DNA of 64,000 nucleotides, from positions 96,098,568-96,162,567 of the forward strand of contig OX578152.1 in NCBI GenBank assembly GCA_951213105.1, in the 5' to 3' direction. This document shows, piece by piece, positions 63,235 to 64,000 of the stretch. The DNA is from Amaurobius ferox (taxonomy: Eukaryota; Arthropoda; Arachnida; Araneae; Amaurobiidae). The translations under genes and the position numbers were made by a program. Under the pieces are notes generated by a model that was given only the letters and a program-made list of their open reading frames with translations, made no database searches and was not told the origin of the DNA. The first letter of the stretch is position 1. Every line of letters starts with the position of its first letter.

Positions 63235-63600
63235 ATCAAAGAAAGACTTTTAAGTTGCTCAAAATAGCATCTGAGGGCATTGTTGCACAGTCAACTCCAG
63301 TGAATGAAAGACTATCACACCCTCTCACAGATTCCTGGTGTGGTATTGATCTTGTCCACAGCAACAATGATTCTTGTAACAAGATCTTCCAGGAAGTCCA
63401 CGGGTGTCTCATAAACAAATGTTTTTATGTGCCCCCAGAAAAAGAATTCTAGTGGATTAAGGTTCAGGGAGCATGGAGGCCAAGCCACTGGTCCACCACG
63501 TCCAATCTAACACCCAGGATATATCGCATTTAAGAAGTATCTTACCTCTGTGGAAAAGTGTGCTGGAGTCCTATCATGCATAAATCACATGTTCCTCTAA
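63235..63600 (-). pseudogene. Mariner/Tc1-type transposase C-terminal fragment
   Basis: Reading from 63600 leftward over frame changes: a decayed DR-x-PAHFS segment (second catalytic Asp region), GGPVAWPP, then NPLEFFFWGHIKTFVYETPV and EDLVTRIIVAVDKI. The WPP-x-SPDL-x-PLDFFLWGH pattern is common in arthropod members of this superfamily. Multiple stops. Confidence 0.85.
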
Positions 63601-63689
63601 GTGGTGAGCAGAATACCCTGCAACAGACTGGGAAGCACTAACCCCAGGAACACACAGTACACTGTGCTAGTCAGACATTCTGGCAAGAG

Positions 63690-63795
63690 GAAAGGCCACA
63701 CCAGGAGTTTGCGAGAGGTTGTAACAGTCTTTTATTCACCGGTTTCGACTGTGCAACAATACCCTTGGATGCCACTTTGAGCAGTTACTTTGAGT
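63690..63795 (+). pseudogene. Opposite-strand copy of the transposase C-terminus
   Basis: The plus frame reads TTPGVCERL, a stop, then QSFIHRFRLCNNTLGCHFEQ, the same C-terminal segment as found in reverse at about 63245-63345. The two remnants face each other, about 350 bp apart. Confidence 0.75.
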
Positions 63796-64000
63796 CTTTC
63801 TCTGATACGAATAGAAATGTGATAACACCTAAATTAGTGAAGCCCCCCCTTTTTTTTTACTGTTGAAGTATCAGCATAGATATGTAACTTTACTCTTTTC
63901 TGGCACTATGAGTGGAATGTGGCCCTAGGTGCCATTGCAAATATTGTTTGTCTTGGTGTGTACTATGTTGTTACATATGACTTTATTGGAAAACAATCCA

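Overview
The window is nuclear DNA from an animal with an AT-rich, transposon-crowded genome and very long introns (up to about 14 kb). The one host gene I can support is the arthropod GW182/gawky (TNRC6) gene. It lies on the + strand and runs from 12686 past 60430. Ten exons with GT-AG borders join in one continuous frame of 791 codons. They carry the N-terminal Argonaute-binding GW segment (12.7-38.7 kb), the UBA domain (44.5-51.2 kb) and the start of the Q-rich region (57.8-60.4 kb). The PABP-binding motif, RRM and C-terminal silencing domain should lie beyond the right edge. Sequence order and the start of the second exon resemble Drosophila gawky. A chelicerate, perhaps a spider, is my guess from intron size, base composition and repeat content; the sequence does not prove it.

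Layout. 1-12.6 kb is upstream flank or a 5' UTR intron: a Helentron-like repeat with ~180-bp tandem units (2.6-3.9 kb), a hAT element with intact termini and 8-bp target duplication (5491-7636), a second hAT remnant with a BED zinc finger (8.4-9.7 kb) and small repeats. Intron 1 (12.9-27.3 kb) is a nest. An old tandem repeat holds a Tc1-like transposon. A 5'-truncated LINE sits in the left end of that Tc1, and a complete but broken Copia LTR element (16463-23815, minus) sits inside its transposase gene. A mariner-type MITE, a second Tc1 fragment and a tRNA-derived SINE follow. The later introns hold another Helentron-like copy, two internally deleted piggyBac elements, foldback MITEs, a mariner pseudogene broken by two hAT-like MITEs, Penelope-like reverse transcriptase debris and long palindromes.

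The most unusual signal is a dispersed ~57-65 nt sequence found six times, on both strands (7830, 10006, 10261, 47419, 53364, 63162). Each copy is flanked by its own direct repeat of 11-14 bp. Five copies can form the same hairpin, with an outer stem that differs in sequence from copy to copy but still pairs. The sixth is cut short at its 5' end yet keeps a perfect 14-bp target duplication. This looks like a very short retroposed structured RNA, a 'micro-SINE', which I cannot match to any family I know.

How the parts relate: the GW182 exons are the only sequence here with clear signs of selection (open frame, splice sites, family motifs). Nearly everything else recognisable is a mobile-element remnant, each broken by stops, deletions or later insertions.
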